DNA of 64,000 bases from Streptococcus sp. F0442 (lineage in GTDB: Bacteria; Bacillota; Bacilli; Lactobacillales; Streptococcaceae). Position 1 is the stretch's first letter; each line of letters opens with the position of its first letter. The DNA is taken from positions 62,001-126,000 of the forward strand of contig NZ_KB373314.1 in the NCBI RefSeq assembly GCF_000314795.2, written 5' to 3'. The notes beneath the pieces are model-generated. The model was not told the DNA's origin and made no database searches. It saw only the letters and a list, made by a program, of their open reading frames with translations. The translations under genes and the position numbers were made by a program. This document shows positions 47,052 to 54,846 of this stretch, one piece after another.

Positions 47052-47823
47052 AGATCTTTCTCTTGTCGATCAGGAGGAGTCTCGTCTGGATCGGGTTTCC
47101 TTCACCCATCCCTTAGGCCAATCCCTGCTAGTGGTGGGAGAAAGTGGATCTGGAAAAACGCTCTTAACGAAGGCTTTAATAGGGATTATTCCTCGGAACA
47201 TGAAACAGACCGGATCGATTCATTATGGGGATCTCCATCTAGATTCTTTTTCAGACAAAGACTGGAACGCCTTTAGAGGGCAGAAGATCGCCTACTTGGT
47301 TCAAAATCCCATGTCCATGTTTAATCCCTTTCAAACGATTTGGACGCATTTCTATGAGACTATAAAAAGTCATTCAACTCTCTCCAAAAGTGAATGCCGC
47401 AAGAAAGCTCTTGACGTTCTAGAAAAGGTTCGAATCGCAAATCCAGAATCGGTTCTCCAGCAATACTCCTTTGAACTAAGTGGAGGCATGCTCCAACGGA
47501 TTATGTTAGGCATTATCTTATGTCTAGATCCAGAAACGATTATACTGGACGAACCAACCTCAGCGGTCGATCGGGTGAACCGTGAGATGATCCTAAGCTT
47601 GATCAAAGACCTACTGGTTCAGCATAAGACGGTTATTACCGTTACCCATGACTATTATTTGGCGAGGGAACTCGGGGGCAATATGTTGGTCTTGGAGAAG
47701 GGAAAAGTCGTTGAATTTGGAAAAACCGAGGATCTTTTGACAGCTCCAAAAGAAAGCTATACCAAGGAATTATTCTTAGAACAAGATTTGAAGCAGGTGA
47801 TCAGAAATAATGCTGGAATGTAA
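47032..47823 (+). CDS. nikD: ABC importer 2, ATPase (NikD type)
   Basis: A 263-residue ATPase: Walker A GESGSGKTLLTK, LVQNPMSMFNPFQT, signature LSGGMLQRIMLG, Walker B IILDEPTSAVD and TVTHD. ATG 47032 behind AAAGGAGAGAAG is chosen. It overlaps nikE by 14 bases. Confidence 0.92.
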   Translation: MESFIIKDLSLVDQEESRLDRVSFTHPLGQSLLVVGESGSGKTLLTKALIGIIPRNMKQTGSIHYGDLHLDSFSDKDWNAFRGQKIAYLVQNPMSMFNPFQTIWTHFYETIKSHSTLSKSECRKKALDVLEKVRIANPESVLQQYSFELSGGMLQRIMLGIILCLDPETIILDEPTSAVDRVNREMILSLIKDLLVQHKTVITVTHDYYLARELGGNMLVLEKGKVVEFGKTEDLLTAPKESYTKELFLEQDLKQVIRNNAGM

Positions 47824-48466
47824 AGATATTACGGTCAACTATCAAGGTAAAACTGTATTAGACCATTGCAATCTATCCATCAAAAAAGGTGAAATTGTCG
47901 GAATTATGGGAGAAAGTGGGAGTGGCAAGTCCACGCTGGCAAGAGTCATCTTAGGAATTGAAAAGCCAACTCAAGGACAGGTTCTCTTAGATGGCAAAAC
48001 CTATTCCATCAAAGAGGATGGCGTTCGCATCTTAGTCGTTTTCCAAGATTCCTTTCACGCAGTCAATCCACGATTTACTGTGAAAGAAATCTTGCTAGAA
48101 GCTCTTTCCAAAGATTTTCCGATGGACCAGGTCGACACTGTTTTAAAAGAGGTAGGTTTACCATCAGAAGTACTAGAAAAAAGAGCAAGAGAATTAAGTG
48201 GTGGCCAGTTGCAAAGAGTTTGCATTGCCAGAACCTTGCTCCTAAACCCAGATGTCATTATTTTTGATGAATCTCTCAGTGGTTTGGATCCCAAAACCCA
48301 GGTACAGATTTTACAATTGCTTTATAAGATTCATGGTAAGTATCAGAATACCTTTATCTTCATCGCTCACGATGAGCAATTGTGCCGGGCCATTTGTGAT
48401 CGCATCCTGATCTTAGAAAATGGCCAATTTACCCGTGAAATTCAGGATCTAGCGGAAGCGACCTGA
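47810..48466 (+). CDS. nikE: ABC importer 2, ATPase (NikE type, short)
   Basis: A 218-residue ATPase, shorter than the 256-residue counterpart in importer 1 because it lacks the usual C-terminal extension. Walker A GESGSGKSTLAR, VFQDSFHAVNPRFT, LSGGQLQRVCIARTL, IFDESLSGLDP and FIAHDEQLC are intact. It ends 39 bases before the flavin reductase gene with no clear terminator between them. Confidence 0.9.
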   Translation: MLECKDITVNYQGKTVLDHCNLSIKKGEIVGIMGESGSGKSTLARVILGIEKPTQGQVLLDGKTYSIKEDGVRILVVFQDSFHAVNPRFTVKEILLEALSKDFPMDQVDTVLKEVGLPSEVLEKRARELSGGQLQRVCIARTLLLNPDVIIFDESLSGLDPKTQVQILQLLYKIHGKYQNTFIFIAHDEQLCRAICDRILILENGQFTREIQDLAEAT

Positions 48467-48505
48467 ACTTCCAAGGGAACAAGAAGCAATAAAAAGGAGA
48501 AAAGT

Positions 48506-49078
48506 GTGAAACAAACATTTGAAACACGTAAATTATATTTTGGATTTCCTGTATTTTTCTTAGGATACAAGGATGATGCGCATGGATATAATATTTCGAC
48601 CTCTAGTTCAGCCTATACTCTCGGTAGTATGATGGTGGTCGCTATGAGAACCAAAGGAAATGCCGTCACAGAAATTAAAAAACACGGATCGTTCACCGTG
48701 AATATCCCTACAGAGGAGCTCTTAACAGAGGTTGAAATAGCTGGTTTCAATAGCCGCAAGGACAAGTTTGCTCTTACAGGTCTAGACTATACAATTGGGG
48801 AAACAGTAGACGCTCCAATGGTAACGGCTTGTCCAGTTTCCATTGAATGCCAAGTTGTTGAATTTGTAGAATGTGGAGCATTGACCAATATTATCGCTCG
48901 TGTAACCCGTCGTGAAGTAGAAGAAGACTTGATTGACGAAGATGGTACCTTCAAGAGCGATACTTTCTCACCGATCAGCTATATTGGAGATGGAGCTGGC
49001 CGTTATTATAGAAACTATAAAGATGGTGGCGTTCAAATGGGAAGCATCATCAAGAAAATCAGAGAAAATGAAGAATAG
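48506..49078 (+). CDS. Flavin reductase family protein (FMN-binding split barrel)
   Basis: A 190-residue protein resembling FMN-dependent reductases of the split-barrel type (SSSAYTLGSMMVVAMRTKGN, GSFTVNIPTEELL, APMVTACPVSIECQVVE). The substrate is unknown; such proteins supply reduced flavin or act on small electrophiles. A role in reducing cob(II)alamin for adenosylation is conceivable from the neighbourhood but not shown. The start is GTG 48506 behind AAAAGGAG. Confidence 0.8.
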   Translation: MKQTFETRKLYFGFPVFFLGYKDDAHGYNISTSSSAYTLGSMMVVAMRTKGNAVTEIKKHGSFTVNIPTEELLTEVEIAGFNSRKDKFALTGLDYTIGETVDAPMVTACPVSIECQVVEFVECGALTNIIARVTRREVEEDLIDEDGTFKSDTFSPISYIGDGAGRYYRNYKDGGVQMGSIIKKIRENEE

Positions 49079-49081
49079 CAG

Positions 49082-49111
49082 AAAAAGGCTAGGGGACCCC
49101 TTAGCCTTTTT
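49082..49111 (+). terminator. Bidirectional terminator between the flavin reductase and the convergent gene
   Basis: AAAAAGGCTAGGGG (49082-49095) and CCCCTTAGCCTTTTT (49097-49111) form a long stem with T-runs in both directions. It ends the plus-strand genes and overlaps the stop of the minus-strand gene at 49110. Confidence 0.9.
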
Positions 49112-50036
49112 ACTTTCCAAGCGCCACCTTTCGAAGAAGGGCTTTGCGTTTTCGTTCCTCTACCATGCTTAGAAACTCTTGGTAGGCTTTTTCTAGGTCA
49201 GCTTGGTATCCTTGCGGGACCTTAAATTCCAACTGATCCAGAAAGACAGGAGCACTGGTCCCTTTATAAATTTCACCTTGAAAGAAGTAGTGCTTGCTGA
49301 CAATGTCGATAGAGAGTTGCGAAGAACGCCAGCGTCTCTTGCGCGTGTGTTTGGGTTTCCATCGAAGTTTTAGCTGCTGATCTCGCAAGTACCAGCCCAT
49401 GATCTCAAGGTTGGCCCTTTGTCCAATTTTAGGATCCAGATAGTCAGCTGGGATGCTGAAGACCTTGCCCCCACGTTTACTGTATAAGAAGGGATGAAAA
49501 TCGGGAATGAAGTCATAGTCTTTTCTGGAGACAACCGATAGATCATCAGGAGCTCCCACCTCAGAACGGCTCGTATAACGAAAAGGATCAAAGTCTGCCA
49601 GGTTTTTAGCTGTTCTTTTCCACTCGAGTTCATAAGCCGTGACCTGGTCCCCTATAGTACGTGTCGACTTTAGAAAAGAAAGGACGTCCTCGTGCGCCTG
49701 ATAGAGAGCAACGATGTTCTTTAACCGCGCTTCCTCAGAAAATTCGTACAGTTCTCGAGGAAAAGCCAAAACGTAGAGAGTATGCAGAACTTCAAGAGGG
49801 ACAGCAGCGATGCCCTCTAAGAGCTCCTGACGGTCAATGAGACTGGCATGGGCAAATAAAAGACTCTGCCCAGAATCTTGTTCTAGATCAATCACAAACA
49901 GTTGCATCTCTCTTTTAAAACAGAGAATGAAAGTATCCGCTGTTTTCTTCTCAAAACGAACCAACGGAATAGAAGAATAATGGTGGTAGGGTTTTAAGGA
50001 AAGATAAGTCCCCAATGTTTCTGTGATATAGTGCAT
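49110..50036 (-). CDS. Conserved streptococcal protein of unknown function
   Basis: A 308-residue soluble protein with no signal peptide or membrane helix. It is rich in aromatic and charged residues, with a basic stretch RWKPKHTRKRRWR near residue 230 and a charged C-terminal helix ending ERKRKALLRKVALGK. I do not recognise a family. A possible extended -10 (TGCTACAAT on the minus strand, 50043-50048) lies so close to the ATG that the message would have almost no leader, so either it is leaderless, the start lies further in, or it is read through from rpmE. Confidence 0.75.
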   Translation of the reverse strand: MHYITETLGTYLSLKPYHHYSSIPLVRFEKKTADTFILCFKREMQLFVIDLEQDSGQSLLFAHASLIDRQELLEGIAAVPLEVLHTLYVLAFPRELYEFSEEARLKNIVALYQAHEDVLSFLKSTRTIGDQVTAYELEWKRTAKNLADFDPFRYTSRSEVGAPDDLSVVSRKDYDFIPDFHPFLYSKRGGKVFSIPADYLDPKIGQRANLEIMGWYLRDQQLKLRWKPKHTRKRRWRSSQLSIDIVSKHYFFQGEIYKGTSAPVFLDQLEFKVPQGYQADLEKAYQEFLSMVEERKRKALLRKVALGK

Positions 50037-50068
50037 TTTTCTATTGTAGCATAAGAAAGGAAGAACTC

Positions 50069-50098
50069 AAAAAAACCACTCCCGAAAGGGAAGTGGTT
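50069..50098 (-). terminator. Terminator of rpmE
   Basis: On the minus strand AACCACTTCCC, loop TTTC, GGGAGTGGTT followed by a run of T (the A-run at 50069-50075 on plus). It lies 13 bases after the rpmE stop. Confidence 0.88.
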
Positions 50099-50110
50099 CT
50101 GTGTTGGTTC

Positions 50111-50353
50111 TTATTTGAGACCGTATTTTTTGTTGAAACGATCCACACGTCCATCTGCTTGAGTGAACTTTTGACGTCCAGTGTAGAATGGGTGTGAGTC
50201 TGATGAAATTTCAACACGGATCAATGGGTAAGTTTCACCTTCGAATTCAACAGTCTCGCTAGAGTACTTAGTTGAACCACTAAGGAACTTGTAACCAGTA
50301 GTAGTGTCCATGAAGACAACAGGGCGATATTCTGGATGGATATCTTTTTTCAT
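50111..50353 (-). CDS. rpmE2: Ribosomal protein bL31, type B
   Basis: An 80-residue L31 of the zinc-free type: it lacks the CxxC pair and starts [15 protein letters not shown], with [23 protein letters not shown] at the end. ATG 50353 follows AAAGGAA; a longer in-frame start at 50395 is rejected because it would add 14 residues absent from the family. Confidence 0.97.
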   Translation of the reverse strand: MKKDIHPEYRPVVFMDTTTGYKFLSGSTKYSSETVEFEGETYPLIRVEISSDSHPFYTGRQKFTQADGRVDRFNKKYGLK

Positions 50354-50411
50354 TTTGCAATATTTCCTTTCTGCCATGGTCTCTTTCCGAGCCATAGATT
50401 GTTACCTAGCT

Positions 50412-50440
50412 AGTGTACCAAATTTCTAGGATCTTGACAA
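50412..50440 (-). promoter_or_regulatory. Promoter of rpmE
   Basis: On the minus strand TTGTCA (50440-50435), a 17-base spacer and TACACT (50417-50412), about 60 bases upstream of the ATG at 50353. Confidence 0.75.
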
Positions 50441-50473
50441 GTATTTTCACTAATTTTATTTAAATTAATCATT

Positions 50474-50503
50474 AAAAAATCACCCTGGCTAAGCCAAGGT
50501 GAT
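50474..50503 (-). terminator. Terminator of the membrane protein gene at 50514
   Basis: ATCACCTTGGCTT and AGCCAGGGTGAT pair on the minus strand (50503-50479), followed by T (A-run 50474-50479 on plus), 11 bases after the stop codon. Confidence 0.88.
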
Positions 50504-50513
50504 GCCGATCTTC

Positions 50514-51098
50514 TTATTGTTCAGATTGATTAGGATCTTTTGGTGCTTGAGCTGCTTGCTCAGCTTGTCCCTCAGTGTGTTCGTGAGTTTCTTTTTTGAT
50601 TTCATTTACAGCAGTTTTTACAGTAGAAGATGTAACGCGTCCTACTGATTGAGCAAATCCTTTACCTGATTCAGCAAGCTCTTCAAATGTTCCTTTAGTG
50701 ATTTTACCACCAGACATTGCCAAGAGACCAGTCACAACCATAGCGATGCTTGCAACTAAAGTGAGGATCAAACCAAATCCGATTGAAAAGCCATAATCAC
50801 CAATCCTTATAGTAACGTCACCAAAATTAATAGTGCGATATACTGTAAAGATAGTTGAGAAAGCTCCCGCTACAATAACACCCATTGCGAAATCTTTAGA
50901 CATTGGTGTGTTTACGTTGTTCAAGCATGCAAGAACGATGGAGCCAATTGCAAGAAGGATAACAATCCAAGAATGTACTTCAAGACCACTAATACTGCCT
51001 GATCCAATTATACCCATCGAATAGGTACCCCAAGGTAAGAATGATCCAAGAATCGCCGCTGCAGAAGAGATAACGATAAACAAACGATTTTTTTCCAT
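50514..51098 (-). CDS. Membrane protein of unknown function with cytoplasmic charged tail
   Basis: A 194-residue protein with four hydrophobic segments (about 6-25, 38-58, 68-85, 105-130) and a polar C-terminal tail of about 60 residues rich in Glu, Gln and Ala (ELAESGKGFAQSVGRV, then EQAAQAPKDPNQ). I do not recognise a family. ATG 51098 with AGGAGAG upstream is chosen; the in-frame start at 51164 would add a non-conserved stretch before the ribosome site. Confidence 0.75.
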   Translation of the reverse strand: MEKNRLFIVISSAAAILGSFLPWGTYSMGIIGSGSISGLEVHSWIVILLAIGSIVLACLNNVNTPMSKDFAMGVIVAGAFSTIFTVYRTINFGDVTIRIGDYGFSIGFGLILTLVASIAMVVTGLLAMSGGKITKGTFEELAESGKGFAQSVGRVTSSTVKTAVNEIKKETHEHTEGQAEQAAQAPKDPNQSEQ

Positions 51099-51173
51099 AA
51101 AAACTCTCCTTAAAAATTTTAATAGATTTATTTTACCATAAGGTTCTTGAATTGAAAACCCCACAAAAGCGAT

Positions 51174-51202
51174 AAAAAGGCTGAGAAATCGTTCTCAGCC
51201 TT
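51174..51202 (-). terminator. Terminator of the DHH phosphoesterase gene
   Basis: AAGGCTGAGAA, loop ATCG, TTCTCAGCCTT (51177-51202), with T on the minus strand from the A-run at 51174-51178. The stem overlaps the last codons of the gene. Confidence 0.88.
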
Positions 51203-52139
51203 CGTTCGTACGAGCCACTTCTTGTAGTTCTTGGTAGATTTGGTCATTCTCTTCAAGAGAGTAAGAGTTCGCCCCACTCGCTAGTGGATGGCCACCACCA
51301 TTATGGCGTTTAGCAATTTCGTTAATCACTTTACGTTTGCTCCGCATCCGGACACGGAAGTGACCGTCTGCCTGCTCGACAAAAATAGCCCAAACAGACA
51401 CGGTATCGATGCGTCCAGGAGCCCCAACAATGGCAGCAGTCTCGGAATCACGTAGATCGAATTTTTTCAAGAGCTCTTGTGTCAGGGTCACACGCGCAGC
51501 GCCATGCTCATCGATCTCAAGGTGGTCATAGACATAGCCTTGCAGTTTAGCGGTTTTAAGATTGATCGTATCCATTTGACGAGCAAGGGCTGTAAAATCA
51601 AAAGGAATGCTCCGAAGATAGGCAGCGATCTCAAAGGTCCGAGTCGAAGTAGCAGGATAAAGGAAGCGACCCGTATCGCCGACAATCCCAGCATAGAGGA
51701 GACGCGCAGCACTAACAGGAAGATCGAGATCCGATTCCTTAGCAAAAAGTGCAATCAGCTCACTGGTTGAGCTTGAGTCTGTATCAACCCAGAGCAGATC
51801 GCCATATGCATCGTCATTTGGATGGTGGTCGATCTTGATCAGGAAATCACCATTCAAATAGCGCTTGTCATCGATGCGGGGAGTATTGGCCGTGTCACAG
51901 ATAATCACCAAAGCTCCCTCAAAATCTTCATCCTTAACATCATCCATTTCAGCAAGCCAAGTCAAGGTCGGCTCATCATAGCCAGTTGCCAATACACGCT
52001 TTTGAGGGAAGTGCGCACGCAGGAGATCCCGCAAGCCCACCTGGCTACCAATCGCATCCGGATCCGGATTCTGGTGACGGTGGATAATAATTGTGTCATA
52101 AGCTTGAATCTTTTCAAGAATGTCATTCATTACGTTCAT
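51195..52139 (-). CDS. nrnA: DHH-DHHA1 phosphoesterase (NrnA / Pde2 type)
   Basis: A 314-residue DHH-family protein: motifs IIHRHQNPDPDAIGSQ (residues 17-32), ICDTANTPRID, and IDHHPNDD, with C-terminal glycine-rich RHNGGGHPLASGAN. Family members degrade nanoRNA and pAp; the pneumococcal homologue (Pde2) hydrolyses pApA in cyclic-di-AMP turnover. The start 52139 follows GAGG. It is a core gene that flanks the T7SS island. Confidence 0.93.
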   Translation of the reverse strand: MNVMNDILEKIQAYDTIIIHRHQNPDPDAIGSQVGLRDLLRAHFPQKRVLATGYDEPTLTWLAEMDDVKDEDFEGALVIICDTANTPRIDDKRYLNGDFLIKIDHHPNDDAYGDLLWVDTDSSSTSELIALFAKESDLDLPVSAARLLYAGIVGDTGRFLYPATSTRTFEIAAYLRSIPFDFTALARQMDTINLKTAKLQGYVYDHLEIDEHGAARVTLTQELLKKFDLRDSETAAIVGAPGRIDTVSVWAIFVEQADGHFRVRMRSKRKVINEIAKRHNGGGHPLASGANSYSLEENDQIYQELQEVARTNEG

Positions 52140-52162
52140 ACATTACCTCGTTTTCTTAGTCA

Positions 52163-52192
52163 ATTTTAACATAAGAAAGGCCCATCCAGCAA
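52163..52192 (-). promoter_or_regulatory. Promoter of the DHH phosphoesterase gene
   Basis: On the minus strand TTGCTG (52192-52187), an 18-base spacer, and TGTTAAAAT, an extended -10 with TAAAAT at 52168-52163. Confidence 0.6.
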
Positions 52193-52226
52193 GCGTTTAT
52201 CACTATGTAGGGGCAGTGGAAGCGGT

Positions 52227-52255
52227 TTTACAGAACTTCATTATTTTGGTAGAAT
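52227..52255 (+). promoter_or_regulatory. Promoter of the type VII effector operon
   Basis: TTTACA (52227-52232), a 17-base spacer and TAGAAT (52250-52255), 32 bases before the ATG at 52288. Confidence 0.8.
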
Positions 52256-52287
52256 GGATGAATAGATTTAGTATGGGAGGGACTAGG

Positions 52288-52557
52288 ATGATTGAAATTA
52301 AAAGTAATGCTGAGACAGCACAAGAGTTAGCGGCTACATTAACAGCAAGTGGGGATACACTTTCGGGAGTTGCAGCAGCTACAAAAGATGAGAAAACGAT
52401 TCTTGCTGGAAATGATGCAGCCCATCAAGCCATTGATATTGCTAGCACCAAAGCAGGAGAAATTGCAGCAGCGATTGAGGCGATTGGGACCAATCTTCAA
52501 AGTGTTGCAACTGGATTTACAATTGTTGATGAAGCAAATTCTGCTCGTATTTACTAA
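52288..52557 (+). CDS. Small type VII secretion partner of an LXG toxin (Lap1-like, TIGR04197/DUF3130 type)
   Basis: An 89-residue WXG100-like helical protein (IEIKSNAETAQELAATLTAS, FTIVDEANSARIY). In streptococci two small proteins encoded before LXG toxins bind the LXG domain and guide the toxin to the T7SS; this would be the first of them. ATG 52288 is 7 bases after GGGAGG; a longer in-frame start at 52120 is rejected. No signal peptide, as expected for a T7SS protein. Confidence 0.8.
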   Translation: MIEIKSNAETAQELAATLTASGDTLSGVAAATKDEKTILAGNDAAHQAIDIASTKAGEIAAAIEAIGTNLQSVATGFTIVDEANSARIY

Positions 52558-52574
52558 GTTGAGAGAGCAGGATA

Positions 52575-52949
52575 ATGAATCACGATCAACAACTATCAGA
52601 ATTAATAAGAAAAGAAGACTTTCTTTATCAAAAAGAAAGGGCTATTCTAAAAGAAAAAAGAAGCTTGGAAGATGAGATGAATCGCTTTGAGGGCTATAGT
52701 TTTGAAGCGCACCGATTATTATGGAATTCATTTGAATCCTATCCTTCCTCTAGAAATCTCTTTGATCAACTACAAGAGGAAGTTCTTCATGAATCCCGCA
52801 AAATGTCAAATAGTTATTTGGAAGAATTAGAAGAATTAGACCGTCAAAAAAGAAAAATTGAAGATGATTTAAATGATATTTATCATGAACGAAAAAAAAT
52901 ATATTTAGAACAGGAGAGTGACAATGGGAATCGAAGTTTATCGAGGTAG
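52575..52949 (+). CDS. Second LXG-accessory protein (Lap2-like, DUF3958 type)
   Basis: A 124-residue protein that is almost entirely charged helix with heptad-like pattern (RKEDFLYQKERAILKEKR, ELEELDRQKRKIEDDL), predicted to form a helical hairpin. Position between the small partner and the LXG gene, and length, fit the second targeting factor of LXG toxins. It overlaps the toxin gene by 26 bases. Confidence 0.7.
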   Translation: MNHDQQLSELIRKEDFLYQKERAILKEKRSLEDEMNRFEGYSFEAHRLLWNSFESYPSSRNLFDQLQEEVLHESRKMSNSYLEELEELDRQKRKIEDDLNDIYHERKKIYLEQESDNGNRSLSR

Positions 52950-54846
52950 TTTGGATAGTCAAGCTACTAGCACAGGGACGATGGTTGAGCAGCAATTGAA
53001 AGCCTATGAGGCTCTTGGAAAATCACTATCACAGATAGAAAACTCTGCCTCTCTTTTATCTGGGACAGCATACGATTCTTTCCGTACTTTTATTACGAGT
53101 GTTGTCCAGCCATTGAAAGAGGCAGGAATAGCTTTAGCAGAAGCTACACAAGAGAGTGTCAAGAAACTTCCAACATCCTATCGCACAGAGGTGGCTGATG
53201 AGGACTTAAAGGAAGATAAGTTGGTTGCTGATATTGAACGTTATGATCAAATGATGTCTGCAATTCAAAGAGAGCTTAATGAAATAGGGGATAGTCAATC
53301 TACGAGTGCTGGTGATTTCCAACGAATACAGAGATTACAGAGGATTCAAAGATTAAATATATTAGATAGTATTTTTCAATCTGCTAGAAATGAACTACAA
53401 GAAAAATTAAATAAACTAAGAGCATTTAATACAAGTTCTCCTGAAATATTTGGTGATATAGATGTTTTAAGCAATGCTATTCAAACAGGCATCAGTCAAA
53501 TTAATCTAGCCTGGGATCCAAATACTAGTACTTATACTGTTCCAACAGATCTATCTTGGATTACTGATGTAAAAGAGAACGTTGAGAATAGAGCTTTTGC
53601 TAAGAAATATGAGATTGAAAGACCTCAGAATGTAACCTGGAAAGAATATAATGAGTACATCACTGGCCTACGCGACCAAAACAATCAACTAAAAGAAGTA
53701 GATGGATGGGATCAAGCTGCGGTGGATAGCTATGTCCATCAAGTTAAAGAAGGGTCTTCTGATATCCATACAGGTAGTGGGTTAATTGCTAAAAGAGATG
53801 AATTGTTTGCACAGACGAAAGAAATTGGCTCTGATGTTTATACAATTATGTATGCGGATAGCAAACTAGATTCAAAAGCGAAAGTAGAACTAGTTCTTAA
53901 GCAATTGGGTGCAGAAACAGATGGTAATCAGTTTATGCATTTGACAAGCAAAACGCATAAGATTTCAGAGAACCTACCACCACATGGTGATTTCAACATG
54001 TATTTCAGACGGGATGTTGTAAAAGCATTCGGTGATAAACATCTTAATTACAAAAAAGATTTACTTAGGCAGCAAGTTCATTTCTTCCGCTATTATTTGG
54101 ATCGCCAAGCAATTTACTATATTCGGAGTCACTACGAAGGCGCAAATGATTATGAAAAACTGTTAGCATATGGTAAAGAAAATAATATTGAATTTGATTA
54201 TACAACTGGCTCTAACTACCATAACCGCTTCACTCCAAAAGATGGCTTCAAACATCCCTATAATATGAAGGTTCAAGTACCCAAAGGCAATTCATCTAAA
54301 GGAAAAGATTTAAACAATGCTCGGATGGTGGAGTTTATTGTGAATATGGATACCGGCGAGTTTGATAGCCAATGGGATGCCTATGACAAGCACAAACTTC
54401 CAAATGGTCGCTATGATTCCAACCCAGATCATTATTCTGAAGATGAATTAAGAGAAATTGCAAATACGGAGTCCTTTAACTATGGCCCTTCAAAAGGTGA
54501 TAATTCTGATGTTACTAAGTTTTACGAAGGTAAACATGGAATGCTCGATGTGGATGGCACTCCTGAGCCAGCTACTCGAACTGAAGCAAAAAAACTATTT
54601 CGCTATGAAGATGATTTGGGTAAAAAAGATGAAAAAACTGGTCATGTTGGTCAATTCGCGGATATTGTAAAAGGAGGAGGACATGAAGATTATGAAGCAT
54701 GGCAACGTAATACAAAAGGAATGTCAGAAAAAGAAAAAATGGAAGAGTATAATAAATATAAAAGTTATGCTAGTGGCATTAAGCCTAGCGATCGCGGGTA
54801 TAATAAGTATACTCGTAGCCCTGAGTACATCAAAGAGCATAAGTGA
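52924..54846 (+). CDS. LXG-domain type VII secreted toxin
   Basis: A 640-residue polymorphic toxin. Residues 1-200 are the LXG domain (IEVYRGSLDSQATSTGTMV, LLSGTAYDSFRTFI) with long helices. A linker follows, then the toxin part (about 345-640), with HFFRYYLDRQAIYYIRSHYE, FDYTTGSNYHNRFTPKDGF and MVEFIVNMDTGEFDSQWDAY. I believe this C-terminus is of the DUF3114 kind, but cannot confirm. The activity is unknown; a membrane-anchored immunity protein suggests a target outside the cytoplasm, as for the lipid II phosphatase TelC. Start ATG 52924 behind GGAGAG. Its last 164 bases also encode the next gene. Confidence 0.85.
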   Translation: MGIEVYRGSLDSQATSTGTMVEQQLKAYEALGKSLSQIENSASLLSGTAYDSFRTFITSVVQPLKEAGIALAEATQESVKKLPTSYRTEVADEDLKEDKLVADIERYDQMMSAIQRELNEIGDSQSTSAGDFQRIQRLQRIQRLNILDSIFQSARNELQEKLNKLRAFNTSSPEIFGDIDVLSNAIQTGISQINLAWDPNTSTYTVPTDLSWITDVKENVENRAFAKKYEIERPQNVTWKEYNEYITGLRDQNNQLKEVDGWDQAAVDSYVHQVKEGSSDIHTGSGLIAKRDELFAQTKEIGSDVYTIMYADSKLDSKAKVELVLKQLGAETDGNQFMHLTSKTHKISENLPPHGDFNMYFRRDVVKAFGDKHLNYKKDLLRQQVHFFRYYLDRQAIYYIRSHYEGANDYEKLLAYGKENNIEFDYTTGSNYHNRFTPKDGFKHPYNMKVQVPKGNSSKGKDLNNARMVEFIVNMDTGEFDSQWDAYDKHKLPNGRYDSNPDHYSEDELREIANTESFNYGPSKGDNSDVTKFYEGKHGMLDVDGTPEPATRTEAKKLFRYEDDLGKKDEKTGHVGQFADIVKGGGHEDYEAWQRNTKGMSEKEKMEEYNKYKSYASGIKPSDRGYNKYTRSPEYIKEHK

